Source: Brachionus koreanus
Lineage: Eukaryota; Rotifera; Eurotatoria; Ploima; Brachionidae
Length of the DNA: 47,614 nt
Assembly (NCBI GenBank): GCA_016987375.1
Contig: PJRA01000263.1
Location: 1,612,085 to 1,659,698, forward strand
Reading direction: 5' to 3'
Part shown: positions 34,171 through 45,228 of the stretch, one piece after another
Position numbering within the stretch: the stretch's first letter is position 1
Layout of the letters: every line of letters starts with the position of its first letter
Made by a program: the position numbers and the translations under genes
Notes under the pieces: generated by a model
What the model saw: the letters and a program-made list of their open reading frames with translations, nothing else
Databases searched by the model: none
What the model was told of the DNA's origin: nothing

Positions 34171-35340
34171 ATTTTTATCAAATATTTCATTGATTTTTAT
34201 TCTGAATTACTCATTTTATTGGATATTTGAGAAAAAAATTTTCAACTCTATAATTTATTTAAACCTATTAAAAAGCATATTTCACAAACAGATCAATCTA
34301 ATTTATCTATCTATTGTTTAGACTGAAATAATTAGCTAAAAGATACGCAAGTTTATTAAACAAAAAATTTGAGATTTTTGTTTTTTATTTTAAAAAAATA
34401 CCCAAGGTGAAAACTACTCTAGTTATTTTATAGCTAATTCCAGGATCTAAACAATTTTCCCAGCCATAATTTCTTAAATATAAAACAAAGTTAAATTTTT
34501 TTAAAGTTCGTTAAAAAAAATGTAAAATTATTTCAAATTTTTTAAATTCAAAACTTAAAATCTTGCTTCAGAAAAAGAAAAAATGTTATTTTAATAAAAA
34601 ATAAAAAATTGTGTCAACAGCAAAAAATAAAATAAAATTTAAATTAAAAATATTTTTGATTTTTTTTTTAATTGAATTTCTAAAAGATAAAAACTTGAAA
34701 ATTTAAGAAAATCACAAGCATTTAAATAATTCTAGACACAGACATAGTAATGAAAACAACTGTGTTTGCATCTACTGTGCCATTTATATTTATTCAATAA
34801 ACTCAAACAGAAGGACAATTTTTTTTTCAAATTTAAATTTACTCTATAAAATTTCCATCAAAACCAAAAAAAAAGTTTCACCTAAAATTAATTATGTCTA
34901 TTTAAAATGAAAAAAAAATTGAATATTTTTTTTATCTTGTTTTAAAATTTATGCGATACGATTATTCAAGAATTTAAGTTAAAATTTTATATTACTTGAA
35001 AGAGAAAAAATAACTCAAATTCTTCTCAAAATAAAGATCTCAAATAAATCGAAAGATTTTTTGTTTGATTAAAAATGAGTCCTATAATTAAAAATCAATC
35101 AAAATCGAACATTGTAATCGATTTGAAAATTTAATAGTTCGGCAAATATTCTTTATTATTTTATTCTAAATTTAGCATATTTTCTTATCAGATAGAATTT
35201 TTTTCTGATCACTCACACGTGGACTCAGGTATTGCTAGATTGGGTAAGATATTGGTAATTTAATCCGAGCTCAAAGCAAATTTTTATCATTCTAGAAAAA
35301 TTAAAGCAAAAAGTTAATAGAGAAAAAAATCTACGAAATT
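34170..35340. other. AT-rich intergenic
   Basis: Long A/T runs; no coding, RNA or repeat feature recognised. Confidence 0.5.
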
Positions 35341-35890
35341 AGCCCTAAGTATTGAGCATAGTTTGTTCGAGGGCTGAACGAGCTTTGATATCGGAATTCT
35401 AAAGGGAGCAGACCTTGTTTTAGCTAACCCAGTTTAGTCAAGCCTTGTATTCATCCAATTGTTTTGTATTTGGTCCAACACTAGCAATTAAAGTATAATT
35501 TTCGTAGTCAAGATTCGCTTGAATGCGTTGTTTAGAGAATTTGTAGACGTTATATGCACTTGGGTAGAAAGTAAGATGCAAAGTTAAATTCAGTAGTAGC
35601 AAGTATTTAATAGAAATTAATTGAGACAAGTTAATCAAGCTTGTCAAACGATAAAACTTTATTTGTTTTGCAAAATCAGTCGAAACAATTTGGCTTGTAG
35701 TTCTATCATCGTTGGTATGCTTGCCCTCCAGACTTGCACAGATTTCTAATTGTCTAAAGATTATCTCTCTAATTACCTGAATAAAATATTTCCATGCACA
35801 ATCAACTTGACTTGATAATTCACGCAAATCCGCTCAAGCTATTGATACAGCCAAGTCTCCTGCAGTTCAGCACAGCATTCGTAACTCTGA
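35340..35890 (-). other. Elevated-G+C block with an unassigned 129-codon open frame
   Basis: The minus-strand frame 35827-35438 stays open for 129 codons, long for DNA this A/T-rich. It starts at TTG and has no N-terminal ATG. Sequence such as VDCAWKYFIQVIREIIFRQL and the end GPNTKQLDEYKA has ordinary composition, with one hydrophobic stretch (YLLLLNLTLHLTFY). It could be a terminal exon preceded by an AG acceptor, a relic, or regulatory DNA of Dlx that is open by chance. No family recognised. Confidence 0.3.
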
Positions 35891-36412
35891 TTAATTTAAA
35901 AAAAATATTCTGCTCAAAATAAAATAAAAATTTAATTTGCCAGTCTATGTTTTCCTCAATTTACATGAGCCGTCATAAATATAAATTAGAGGATTTCGGT
36001 GGTTTTATTTTCTTTGCTGTTGAAATTTTTCGGCTTTTTGATTAATTTTTTAAAAAATAAAAAATAAATTTTTTATTTTAATATTTTATTTAATACAGAA
36101 AAATAATAGCTAAACATGTGCACTTTGATGATTAACACTGTATAAAAAATGGGTAGAAATAAAAAAAAAAACTTTTCAATAAAATAACAAAATTTACACA
36201 CATAATGTTTTTTTTAAAAAAAAAAAAAAGAAGAAAAATAAATATTCAAATCTAAACAATTAAAAAAAAATACTTCGAGCAAATAAAATCAATAATCTTT
36301 CTACAAATTAAATTTTAGCTCAAGACTTAGATTTGAATTGAATCCGGAATGCTTACAACTTAAACTTGTTTTTTGAATCTGTGTTTTTTTTTTCTTTTTT
36401 TTTGTTGAAGAT

Positions 36413-36418
36413 TTTATT
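36413..36418 (-). terminator. Possible poly(A) signal of Dlx
   Basis: AATAAA on the minus strand, about 35 nt after the Dlx stop codon. Confidence 0.3.
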
Positions 36419-36452
36419 TAGCTATACCAGTCAAAACTGAACTGCATTTACT

Positions 36453-37586
36453 TTACTGCATGCCATGAAGAATCATTTGATAGTTATTATTGAGAGAATT
36501 GGTGTAAGTGGTGTAATTATTATAAGGGTTTGAATAGCTTGCTTGAGAAGTGACTTGAGATGGCGATGACACATTTGCCGGATTATTAAAGCTCCATTGA
36601 TCAATGTTTGTCGCATTCGGATGCATTGGCAAGTTGGTTGAATAGTTGTAAACCGTTTCAGCATTGTTGGGCATGTTGTATTGGTAACTGGACGGCAAAT
36701 AGCCATTAAAATATGATCCACCGTTTGTTTGTGAGTATGTCTGATTGGGAAATTGGTAGTAGTTGGCATGGGTGGTGGTGTATGGCGACTCGGAGCGTGA
36801 TGAATTGGTGAACGATTGCTTTGAGTCGGACCGAGTTCGCTCCAAAGACGAGTCGCGGCTCGAGCTTCTGCTTGTAGACGGCGAGCCGTTCGACGACATA
36901 CTGTTCGAGTTGTTTTCGGAATTTTTCAGTTTTTTGCTAGTCTGGTCCGAGGCGGGCGCTTTTCGCTTTTGACTTTTGGCCTCGTCGGTCTCGGGCAGCA
37001 TCTGAGCATACACAGTAGGCAATTGAATATTCTGTTCGGTCTCGTCCAAGTTGCCGGCAAACGAGGCCTCATCGGCCGAGTCGTCGCCGCCCTTTACATT
37101 CTTTTTAAACTTGGACCTCTTGTTTTGAAACCAGATTTTGACCTGGGTCTGGGTGAGACCGAGGCTGGCGGCTAGCTCGGCCCGCTCCGGCAAAGCCAAG
37201 TACTGGGTTCGCTGAAATCGCTTATTCAACACTTGCAACTGCATGCTCGAGTAAATGGTGCGAGGTTTGCGTATTTTTTTTGTCTTTGTGCCTAATTTGG
37301 GCAAAAGAGGCAGTTCGTCAGTCTTGCGCGGCTCAAAGCCGATCGAGATCGGCTTCGACTCGACTCCTCCACTATAGCTTGTCCCGTACATCGGGTAGTT
37401 GCTAGTCTGACTCGGGTAGAACGAAACCGACGAGCTTGAGCTCGAGCTTTTGCTCGAGCTAGACGAATAAGAAGCTATGTTGCTATAGAACTGAGAGTTT
37501 GGAGTCGAGCTTGAATTTAAATTTTGGTTTAAAACCATGGCAAATGAGTCATCGGCTGCATTCAACTCGTGACTATTTTGATTCAT
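36453..37586 (-). CDS. Dlx: Distal-less (Dlx) homeodomain transcription factor
   Basis: Encodes 377 residues from ATG in one exon. The homeodomain, residues 104-163, reads [20 protein letters not shown] and ends [45 protein letters not shown] and QNKRSKFKK are diagnostic for Distal-less. Flanks are low complexity: a Ser tract at residues 41-53, Ser/Arg/Asn-rich sequence at 205-265, and an Asn/Tyr-rich C-terminal third with repeated NYx and YNN. Dlx proteins act in the nucleus and pattern appendages, the anterior nervous system and ectoderm. Dlx genes of many animals have an intron inside the homeobox; here there is none. The coding DNA is much richer in G+C around the homeobox than in the C-terminal part. 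Confidence 0.95.
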   Translation of the reverse strand: MNQNSHELNAADDSFAMVLNQNLNSSSTPNSQFYSNIASYSSSSSKSSSSSSSVSFYPSQTSNYPMYGTSYSGGVESKPISIGFEPRKTDELPLLPKLGTKTKKIRKPRTIYSSMQLQVLNKRFQRTQYLALPERAELAASLGLTQTQVKIWFQNKRSKFKKNVKGGDDSADEASFAGNLDETEQNIQLPTVYAQMLPETDEAKSQKRKAPASDQTSKKLKNSENNSNSMSSNGSPSTSRSSSRDSSLERTRSDSKQSFTNSSRSESPYTTTHANYYQFPNQTYSQTNGGSYFNGYLPSSYQYNMPNNAETVYNYSTNLPMHPNATNIDQWSFNNPANVSSPSQVTSQASYSNPYNNYTTYTNSLNNNYQMILHGMQ

Positions 37587-38600
37587 TGTTGTTTTCTCTA
37601 TTTATTAATTTATTTATCTAAAAAATAATGAAATGATATTAGTTAGCTAGTCAGTTTGGCCAAAAATACCAAACAAAAGCAAAATTCTTCTCATTTTAGT
37701 TTGCAACAATCTCTGTTTGAAAATTAGATTTCTTTTTTTTTTTTTATTTATTTAATTTTAGAGTAGCTATTATATTACCTTTATGTTAAAATAAATTTTG
37801 CCTAAATCGACTAGAATGAAATTTTTCTATTTGATAAAAATGAAGCAAAAGGCGGGGATTGTTTGTCTAATTGGCCAAATGAAAAAATATTTCAATTGGA
37901 GCATTTTGCTAGCTCACAATTGGCTCCGTTGAGCTCACTTGATTTTAAAATTGATTTTTTTTTTTTTAAATAAAGAATGTTTTTGTTGATGTTTTAAAAA
38001 AAATTTCAATTTTTTAATTCTCCTGCCATCTATTTTGCTTCTTTCTCTCTCTTTTTTTCTTTCTTTTTTTTTCTCAGTATGTGGATCTTTTTTTCTATTC
38101 GAAGGAAATGCGCAATTAAATTTGAGAGAAAGAGAACGAGAAAGAAAAAGAGAGAGAGAGAGAGAGAGAAAAAATCTGAAATAATTATAGATCTCCTTAT
38201 TTCCGGATCAATCAATTTAAAATTAAATTAAGATGAAGCGAAATATTCAATTCGCTTTTATTCGAATCGAATATAAAATTGAAAATATAAATTTTTTTAA
38301 ATTACATAAATAACAAGCAAAGTCTGAAATTGCCTCTGAGAATACTTTCGCGTTCAAAATTACTCTCCAAGCCCGCGTTCAAATTGGAGCCCAAAAATGC
38401 CCGAAGAAAAAAAATTGTCAAATTGTTAATTTTACTTTTAAATCAACTTGTGAACCAAATAGTCTTAAATACTTTAATGTTTATAAACATCACGGCCTAT
38501 TTGCTTAAGATTTTTGTCAATTAGACTTCAAATGCTGTTCTCGTTCTGTTAGGTTGCTAAATCGATCACCTACACACAGCTAGCTAAAGCCAAATAGGAG
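37587..38600. promoter_or_regulatory. Dlx upstream region, candidate regulatory DNA
   Basis: The 1 kb upstream of the Dlx start. Patches at about 37850-37950 (paired CAATTGG words) and 38320-38600 are more complex than the surroundings. Between them are CT-rich and (GA)n tracts at 38038-38075 and 38148-38170. An open frame at 38330-38524 (+) has no recognisable domain and is not called. No specific promoter element is assigned. Confidence 0.3.
38148..38170. repeat. (GA)n microsatellite
   Basis: About nine GA units upstream of Dlx. Confidence 0.9.
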
Positions 38601-40185
38601 TTGTATGTGTATAGTTTTTAATTAACATTCTTAAAAGAAGTATATGCCGTATTTTTTCATTTAATTTTTGCTAATAAACTTTTTAAAAAATACTTGTTAA
38701 ATTGGCCAAAAAATCAATAAGCACTTTTAATTATAAAATACAAATTGAAACCATTATTTAAAGGATTCATTTTTTTTAATCTTTTATTTGAAAATTTTTT
38801 AAAATAAAAATTATCGCTCAAATTTAAAATAAATTATCAATTAAAATTTGGATAATATCCATGCCAGACAACTAAATTATATACTTCGTAACATACTTAC
38901 TAATGCTTGATAAAGATTTTTTATCTAAAAAAACGACCCTTTTTCTTTATTTTTCTATAATCAATCGTTTTATTGCGCATTAAACCCTTTTTTTTGGTGC
39001 CAATTTTTGCATTTCATAATAGTCTTTGGTCCTCCTGCATTTCTCTCACATTGACATGTCAAAAATAATATGATTCTAATGATTGTTTCTGTTAGAATTC
39101 TTAATATATAAACAAGGCACCACTAAGTCGTCTTCTTCGTAAATTTCCGGTCCAACAAATTCAGTATCAGTGTTTGAATTTTTTTAATGTTTCCATTTTA
39201 TTTAAAGTCTTATTAACCATTAACTAATAATGCAAAAAAATAAAAAAATTTGCACGATTTTACTCTATGTTGAATGCTTTTCATAAAATTTGGTAAAATT
39301 AAACAGAACAGATTAACAAGTTCTATTAGTTTTTTTCTAGAAGTTAAAAATTGGTTCACTAAATGCAGCATGGGGTAAATCACATCAAGTTCTAAAATAA
39401 TAAAATTTATTATTAATTAGTTTGAAAAATTTTTAAATCCTCGTATCTTTTGAATGGATTTTTCAAATAAATATATCTTTTTTGAATTATGTAGATTTTA
39501 AAATTTTCTTTAAAAAGTGATATTAATTTATAAAATTATTACGGTTTTTTATAAAATATTCTTGAATTAAAAAAGCATGAAAAAATGCTTGGTGCTTCTA
39601 GTGTTAAGTCAAATGATATTATCGTTTTACGATATTCTGAACATCTTGTTGATGTAAATGTTATTGATTTATTTTTCGGACCAAATTTGTTAGTTTGAAA
39701 TCAAAGATCTCAAATTTTAACAAAGTAAGTTTTTTATTTAATTGCTTTTACATTTTATTTTGTAATGTCTGAAGTCAATGTACCTTTCATTTAATTTTTT
39801 ATATTAATTTTAAAAAAATTTTTGAAATTCAAAATTTAATAATCAAGTAATTTACTTCATAATCATTAACTTTTTTATTCAATAGAAATATTTTCAAATG
39901 AATTCAAAATTGAAATAATTCAACAAAATAGTTTAGACAAAAAGTCTAATGCTTTTTAGAGCCATCGACCACAAAGCCTTATACATTTGCTTATGTTTTG
40001 TTGTGTTTTGTTCTAAAAAATATTACTCAATTCTTTACATACAGAAACTTGGTAAAATTAAAATGAATTTTTCTCTTCTTTATTTTTATGTTTTTGATTT
40101 TTAAACTTTTATCACTCTGTTGATGATTCTTTAAATCAAATAAATAATCAATTTTTAAATAAACAATAGAAAATCATAAGAATTG
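38600..40185. other. AT-rich intergenic with piggyBac-like repeat traces
   Basis: The end GGTGCTTCTAGTGTTAA at 39591-39607 matches the right end of the element at 41513-41714, so a diverged relative probably occupies about 39370-39607. On the minus strand near 39165-39010, protein-like pieces (TDTEFVGPEIYEEDDLVVPC, EKCRRTKDYYEMQKL) suggest a decayed coding relic of unknown type. Confidence 0.4.
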
Positions 40186-40187
40186 TT

Positions 40188-40269
40188 TAATAATTTTTTT
40201 TCTTTATTTTTTTATTTAAAAAATAATTTAGGAAAAGCTTTTTCCAAGACATCAACTTCTTTTCAGACC
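40188..40269 (-). repeat. Two-hairpin short repeat, copy 7 (antisense, short form)
   Basis: In sense orientation the head is GTCTGAAAAG. Hairpin 1 is AAG-TTGATGT-CTT; the ATTC..ACTGCC linker is missing. Hairpin 2 is GGAAAA-AGC-TTTTCC. Then TAAATTATTTTTTAAATAAA and an A-rich tail. Both stems are paired although their sequences are unlike the other copies. Confidence 0.65.
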
Positions 40270-40274
40270 TCATG

Positions 40275-41175
40275 TTTCTAGTCTGATTTAGAAAAAGATA
40301 TATAAATATATATGTACAATTATAGTAGGATAAAGTTTTTCTTTTGATTATAAATTTTTGAATATTCAATAAAGACAATCTTGGATTTTTTACTTTAATC
40401 AATCTCTTTAAGTTTATTAATTAAAAAAATTAATTTAATATTTGAAAAAGCTCAATTAACAAGAAAGATTTTTAATTTTTTTCTTAAATTTATTTTATTG
40501 CAGAGAAAAATTTTCATGTTAAACAGGCCACCCCTTATTAATTAAATAATTTTGACCAAGATAATCAAAGTTTAATCATAATTATTATCAAATTTTCGAT
40601 AATGGAGTCTACTATATCAAGTTTTTTTGTGAAGAACTTATCTTTAAGTCTCAATGTATGTCTAGCATGATTTATTACAAATTAAATAAATTTACATGCA
40701 AACAATAATTATTCATGTGGAAAAATCTTTTATTTTAATATTTTTAAAAATAATTTCAATAAGCTAATTAATATTTTTAAGATTTTAATTATTCTAATTA
40801 TTTAGCACATTTTAGCCGGGAGTCATATTTCATTAAAAGAGATATGGATATTTTTTTTCCTGGAAAAAGTTTTCTTGTAGAAATTTCTTTGAAGAATCCG
40901 AAAATTAAATCAATTTTTTGGTTATGTTTTTAGTTTAATGAAAATAAGCTAAATTAAACAAAATAAATGTTGTTGAATGAAGTGTCTTAAATTTAAAAAG
41001 TTTCCAGGATACATTTTTTCCATATTTTTTGTACCTCTACAAAATATTAAAAATGCTAAGACCGGAAGCACTCCGGACCTGCTACTTCATCAAACGTATT
41101 TTATTTAATTTTTTCAATTCAATTTTAGTTTAAATAAAATTTAAAATTTTATTTCAATTCTATTTTATTTAATTA
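40275..41175. other. AT-rich intergenic
   Basis: No gene. One isolated GC hairpin, CCGGA-AGCAC-TCCGG, lies at about 41062-41076. Confidence 0.5.
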
Positions 41176-41350
41176 GGCAAAATGAAAATAATTTTACATT
41201 TTTACATTTTCACATTTTTAGATTTTTTGTGCAATTTTTTAGAAAATAAAAAAATCTCTCTGAAATTATTTGATAAACAAAAAAAATTAAAAAATTCCTT
41301 AAATATTGCACAAAAAAATGTAAAAAATGTAAAATTATTTTCATTTTGCC
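41176..41350. mobile_element. Foldback MITE with GGCAAAATG ends
   Basis: A 175-bp imperfect palindrome. Both ends read GGCAAAATGAAAATAATTTT inward, followed by ACATTTTTTACA-like and TTGTGCAAT segments. The flanks TTTAATTA and TTTAATAA could be a one-mismatch 8-bp target duplication. There is no coding capacity. A half copy is at 32635-32767. Confidence 0.7.
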
Positions 41351-41512
41351 TTTAATAATCGCTTTATCTATGATTTCTAAATTTTAGAGGATTTTTACTT
41401 TCCATATTGAATAATTTAAAAAAGTTAATTTCTACACCTAGTTTTCCAATGGCCGTCACTAACGCTAGCCAACATTATATAGTGAATAGAAATCTTCCTG
41501 AAACTTAGCTTC

Positions 41513-41714
41513 TTAAACACCAGAAAGCCCGGCTGATTTCTCATTAAAATTTCAAATAAAGTTATCAGGATAAATTAAACATTTTCTTTGAAAATATATT
41601 CATTTTATAAAAATTTACAAACCGTTTTTTAAAATTTTACTTATATGTGGTAAAAATCAAATTTCAATTTTTCAAAAAAGGTTCTAAAAATCCTCTTGGG
41701 TGTTCTAGTGTTAA
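41513..41714. mobile_element. piggyBac-like MITE with TTAA target sites
   Basis: Bounded by TTAA at 41513-41516 and 41711-41714. Inside, the ends are ACACCAGAAAGCCC on the left and, reading inward, CACTAGAACACCC on the right. They are similar to each other and of the CCCxxTAGAA type known from piggyBac elements. It is 202 bp long and A/T-rich with no coding. Related sequence occurs at about 39370-39607 and, inverted, at 32225-32405. Confidence 0.55.
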
Positions 41715-41719
41715 TCAAA

Positions 41720-42410
41720 ATAAAATTTTTATTTAATTTTTCTTTTCTTCTTATTTAGGAATTAATATCTATTAATTCCTAAAAACATATTACTTTGAAT
41801 ATCTAATTGTTTTCCAGGAAAATAAAATATTGTAAAATTAAAGTTTTTTATGAACAATTTATGAAAAAAATTTCAGTTAACAATGCTTATAGTATAAATT
41901 TTTTTTAAGAAACATTTAAGCATGAATTAATTTCCTGACAAAATGATAGATGACCTCTTATAATTATTTTGACTATTTTAAATGTTGACATCACGTTGTT
42001 TTGTCATGTTGCAATTCTTAGGAATGTAAAAATTTCAAATTTAATCAGGCAATTATTTAAAAAATTATTGAAGAAATTCTGTAAAATTTAAATTTTGAAG
42101 ATAAAACAGACCGGCCACATGGATTATAATTCAGATATTAGAATTTTACTTTCAAATAATGATTTTAATGATTTTTTATTTAATAATTTTTATTATTAAT
42201 GATGAAAAATTATTTTGTAAATGACATTAAAATTGTATTAAACAGACTGGATAATGTCGGTAGAAATTTAAAAAACGATTTCTTAATCACCGACAAATAA
42301 ATATATGTTCACCACAATGAAAATTTTTTCTCCACAAAATTTTGCTAATTAAGACAAAAACTACTCTCCACAAATGAAATGAAAAACTTTTTAACACAAA
42401 ATTTATTTTT
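41720..42410. other. AT-rich intergenic
   Basis: No coding or RNA feature recognised. Confidence 0.5.
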
Positions 42411-42413
42411 TTT

Positions 42414-42830
42414 TCCAAATAATCTTGCAAATACCAAAATTTTTATTTTACAAATAAATCTTGAAAACACTAATTCTTTTTAGAATAAAATCTTCTCAGC
42501 ACAAAATTTAAATTTTTGAAATTTTCCAAATTCCTAAATTAAATTTTAGAATTAATTTTTACTTATTATTGCCACATAGTGCCAATGATCCTTCCAAAAT
42601 AAAACATAAAACATAAAAAAAATAAAACCTCGGATTATTTTGAAATTTCAAAAAACCGAATACCGAATATAAGAAAGAGAGTTAAAATAGGGAGACGAGT
42701 TTTTTGAAATTTATTAGAAAATTGATTATTTTTTAAAAAAATTTAAATTTTGATTTTATTCTAAAAAGAATTAGTGTTTTCAAGATTTATTTGTAAAATA
42801 AAAATTTTGGTATTTGCAAGATTATTTGGA
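42414..42830. repeat. Foldback element with 79-bp perfect arms
   Basis: 42414-42492 and 42752-42830 are reverse complements over 79 bp with no mismatch seen, around a 259-bp centre. Similarity continues inward more weakly (AAATTTAAATTTT on both sides). The element lies ~260 bp downstream of the EF-hand gene. No target duplication was identified. Confidence 0.8.
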
Positions 42831-43092
42831 ATATAAAATAAATAATAAGTTAAGAAATATAATTAGATAAAAAAATAAACTTTTCCTACTTTAATTTTTA
42901 GAGTACACTACAATAATCTTCTAAAGGCAAAATTTTTCTACGCTTATATTTTATGTTATTTTAAATATTATTCTGCTTAGGATACTTTAACAAATGTAAA
43001 AATTAACAAAAAAGAAAAAAAAATTAAAATTTTTTTTTTTAAATATCTGAATGCTAAACTACAAAATTAAAGTTTAGAAAATATTAAAATTA

Positions 43093-44442
43093 TTAATTAA
43101 CAAACGCTTTTTTGAACTCATCAAAACTAATTGAACCATCATTATTTGTATCCAAATCGGCAAAAAGTGCTTTTACATCATCTTCACCATAGCTTCTTCC
43201 AAGGCGACTATTCAGTCGCAAAACAATTTTTCCAGCATCATTAATTGTTATTCGTCCAGTATTATTAGTATCAATTGATCTATATATTTGCTCAATTATG
43301 GCCAATAAGTCAGCATTAAGTTTCGATTCTTGACTTGAAATATCTTGTTGGGTTAAATTTTTTTCCTGTATTTCAACTCGAGAGCTTAGACTGGGTCCTA
43401 AGTTAAATCTGGATAAATAACCTCTGTATTCTTCAAGACCTTCGGCTTCCAAATTAATAAGTCTCAAAGCATCAACATCTCCATACAACTCCATAATACC
43501 ATTGTATCTTGAATCAGCTGCTAACACAAGACCATCGGGAGTTTTAATGTCCTTCACAAATTGAGGCAATTCTCCGACCTCAATTAAACTATGTGAGTAT
43601 CTTTGAACATATTCAGCTGGATTAGCTCTAATAACTCCCAAGTATTTTATTTCTTTTTTAATATTGACGTGTGGGGCTTCCCATTGAACAATTACATTTC
43701 TTGGCTTGACCACTACTGGATCTGGTTGATTAGGCTTATTGAAAATGACTTTTCGTTTTACCTCAGAATAAGGCAACCAACGCTCAATTAATATTGATTG
43801 AGGTTTTGATGGCAATGCAGCTAGACGTTCAATAATGACTTTTCTAGGAGGAGGAGGAATACGCTTGCCACTTATAGTCACTATTTTTCTGCCAACTTGA
43901 ACAGGAGGTTGTGGGGGTGCCTCACGTACCACTAGTGGCTCAGGAGTAGATGGTCTTGGAGGTTGCTGTCTAATTATCAATGGTGGAGCTGGTGGACTAA
44001 GCTCGTTCTTTAGCTGGTTGATTATTATTTCACCTGGGGCTGGCGGAGTTGGCGGTCGCAAATAGCGAATAGCAAGTTCTTGAATGTACTCAAGCTGAAT
44101 TTCAGAACGTTTTGTTATGACTTCAGGATTTTGATCCTGGTTTATTTGATATTGTTCTAGAGGAATTTCTCCTCTCCAATTAGCTACTTCATGCCTGTTT
44201 GCCCAAAGACCTCGCTGACCTAAAACTTCAATCTCCTCACTTGTGTTTATCTCAATTGGCTCAATTGATCTAAGTATTGATTGCTCCACTTCACTTAAAT
44301 AAATAGATGATTGATTATTCAAGCCAGAAATTCTGGATGAATTTCGTATATTTTCCCTCATGGCAGCCTGACCAAAATCTTGGATTATTTGAACATTTGA
44401 AGCGGCGAATGATCCCTGAATGCTATTTCTGTGATTATTCAT
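43093..44442 (-). CDS. Proline-rich, alveolin-reminiscent protein with two C-terminal EF-hands
   Basis: A 449-residue protein from the ATG at 44442 in one exon. The open frame extends 25 codons further upstream to a TTG, probably leader. Residues 130-240 carry runs of Pro alternating with short Val/Ile/Arg/Glu blocks: LIIRQQPPRP, LVVREAPPQPP, KVIIERLAALPSKPQ, ILIERWLPY, VVVKPRNVIVQW. Charged, Pro-bounded V/I-rich blocks recall alveolin or articulin-type cytoskeletal repeats, but homology is unproven. Two EF-hand loops follow, DTNNTGRITIND (391-402) and DTNNDGSISFDE (431-442). The second is canonical; the first has Asp instead of Glu at position 12. No signal peptide or membrane segment is seen. 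A calcium-responsive structural or cortical protein is the reasonable guess; function unknown. Confidence 0.85.
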   Translation of the reverse strand: MNNHRNSIQGSFAASNVQIIQDFGQAAMRENIRNSSRISGLNNQSSIYLSEVEQSILRSIEPIEINTSEEIEVLGQRGLWANRHEVANWRGEIPLEQYQINQDQNPEVITKRSEIQLEYIQELAIRYLRPPTPPAPGEIIINQLKNELSPPAPPLIIRQQPPRPSTPEPLVVREAPPQPPVQVGRKIVTISGKRIPPPPRKVIIERLAALPSKPQSILIERWLPYSEVKRKVIFNKPNQPDPVVVKPRNVIVQWEAPHVNIKKEIKYLGVIRANPAEYVQRYSHSLIEVGELPQFVKDIKTPDGLVLAADSRYNGIMELYGDVDALRLINLEAEGLEEYRGYLSRFNLGPSLSSRVEIQEKNLTQQDISSQESKLNADLLAIIEQIYRSIDTNNTGRITINDAGKIVLRLNSRLGRSYGEDDVKALFADLDTNNDGSISFDEFKKAFVN

Positions 44443-45000
44443 TTTGAATTCAAGTGGTAGATTTGATTGAAAACAGATGCAGATGAGCCTTTTTATATGA
44501 CGATGATTACAATTCAATTAAAATTCCATATATAATTATTCAAATCGACATTCTTTTACAATTACCTTTAAGAGTTGAGCAAAAAAAAGACCCGGTAGAG
44601 TAGTCAAAATTTTGCCTATTCGAAAATTGTTGATTATTTTCTTTTAGGTATTGTCAATTAATAATTTTTAAGATTTAATTGAGTGGAGGTTAGAATAAAT
44701 GTAATTTAAATATAATGAGTCTGATTGAAATAGGTGTTAGAACATTAAGTTTTTTTCTTTTTTTAAATATGGATTCTCAAGATTTTTTATTGCTTTTTGA
44801 TCACTTTATTTTTGTTTCTTGTTTATTTCAAATTAAAAAAATGCGAAGCCTTTATAATTTATTTTTTTTACAATTTTAAAGACAAAAAAGTCTTAGTTTA
44901 GAAAAAATGATGAATCAATAAGATAAAAAAGAATATGAAATATTTGGCAAAAATTAAGAGAATTTATGAAATATAGAGGATTTAAAGCTTATTTTAAAAG
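44443..45000. other. 5' flank of the EF-hand gene
   Basis: A more complex patch at about 44560-44650 could contain the promoter, since it includes GAGTTGAGC and GACCCGGTAGAGTAG. No specific element is assigned. Confidence 0.3.
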
Positions 45001-45002
45001 GT

Positions 45003-45093
45003 TAAAAATCATGCCTTAAAATAAAAATTTATTTTCATTTATTTATTTTTTTAAAGAACAACTATTTTTAATAACTTCTAAACTAATTAATAA
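45003..45093 (+). repeat. Direct repeat, left copy, flanking a SINE
   Basis: About 90 bp, from AAAAATCATGCCTTAAAATA to CTTCTAAACTAATTAA, repeated with a few mismatches at 45229-45318 on the other side of the SINE at 45112-45220. Confidence 0.8.
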
Positions 45094-45111
45094 TAATAAT
45101 AAATAATAATT

Positions 45112-45220
45112 AACCTTTTTCTATCCTAGCTGATAATGGGGAGGCGCTCATCACATTTTTGAGCAACAACTCCGATCTGACACAGAGGCTACTGCATTAA
45201 ATTGATCATCCACGCTGCAA
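45112..45220 (-). mobile_element. SINE, second copy (antisense)
   Basis: Its reverse complement matches the body of the SINE at 15922-16061: GATGATCAA, ATGCAGTAGCCTCTGTGTCA, GATCGGAG-TGTTGCTCAAAAA, CTCCCCATTATC and GGATAGAAAA-GG. It lacks ~15 bp around GGTACTTGAAAAGG. The tail side runs into ATT/AAT-rich DNA instead of poly(A). Confidence 0.8.
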
Positions 45221-45228
45221 TTTTTTTT

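Noticed and set aside
36473..37175. Three frames of 68-98 codons overlapping Dlx
   Set aside because: Shadows of the G+C-richer Dlx coding sequence in other frames.
44443..44517. 25-residue N-terminal extension of the EF-hand protein
   Set aside because: Would start at TTG and is unlike the rest of the protein; the ATG at 44442 is preferred.
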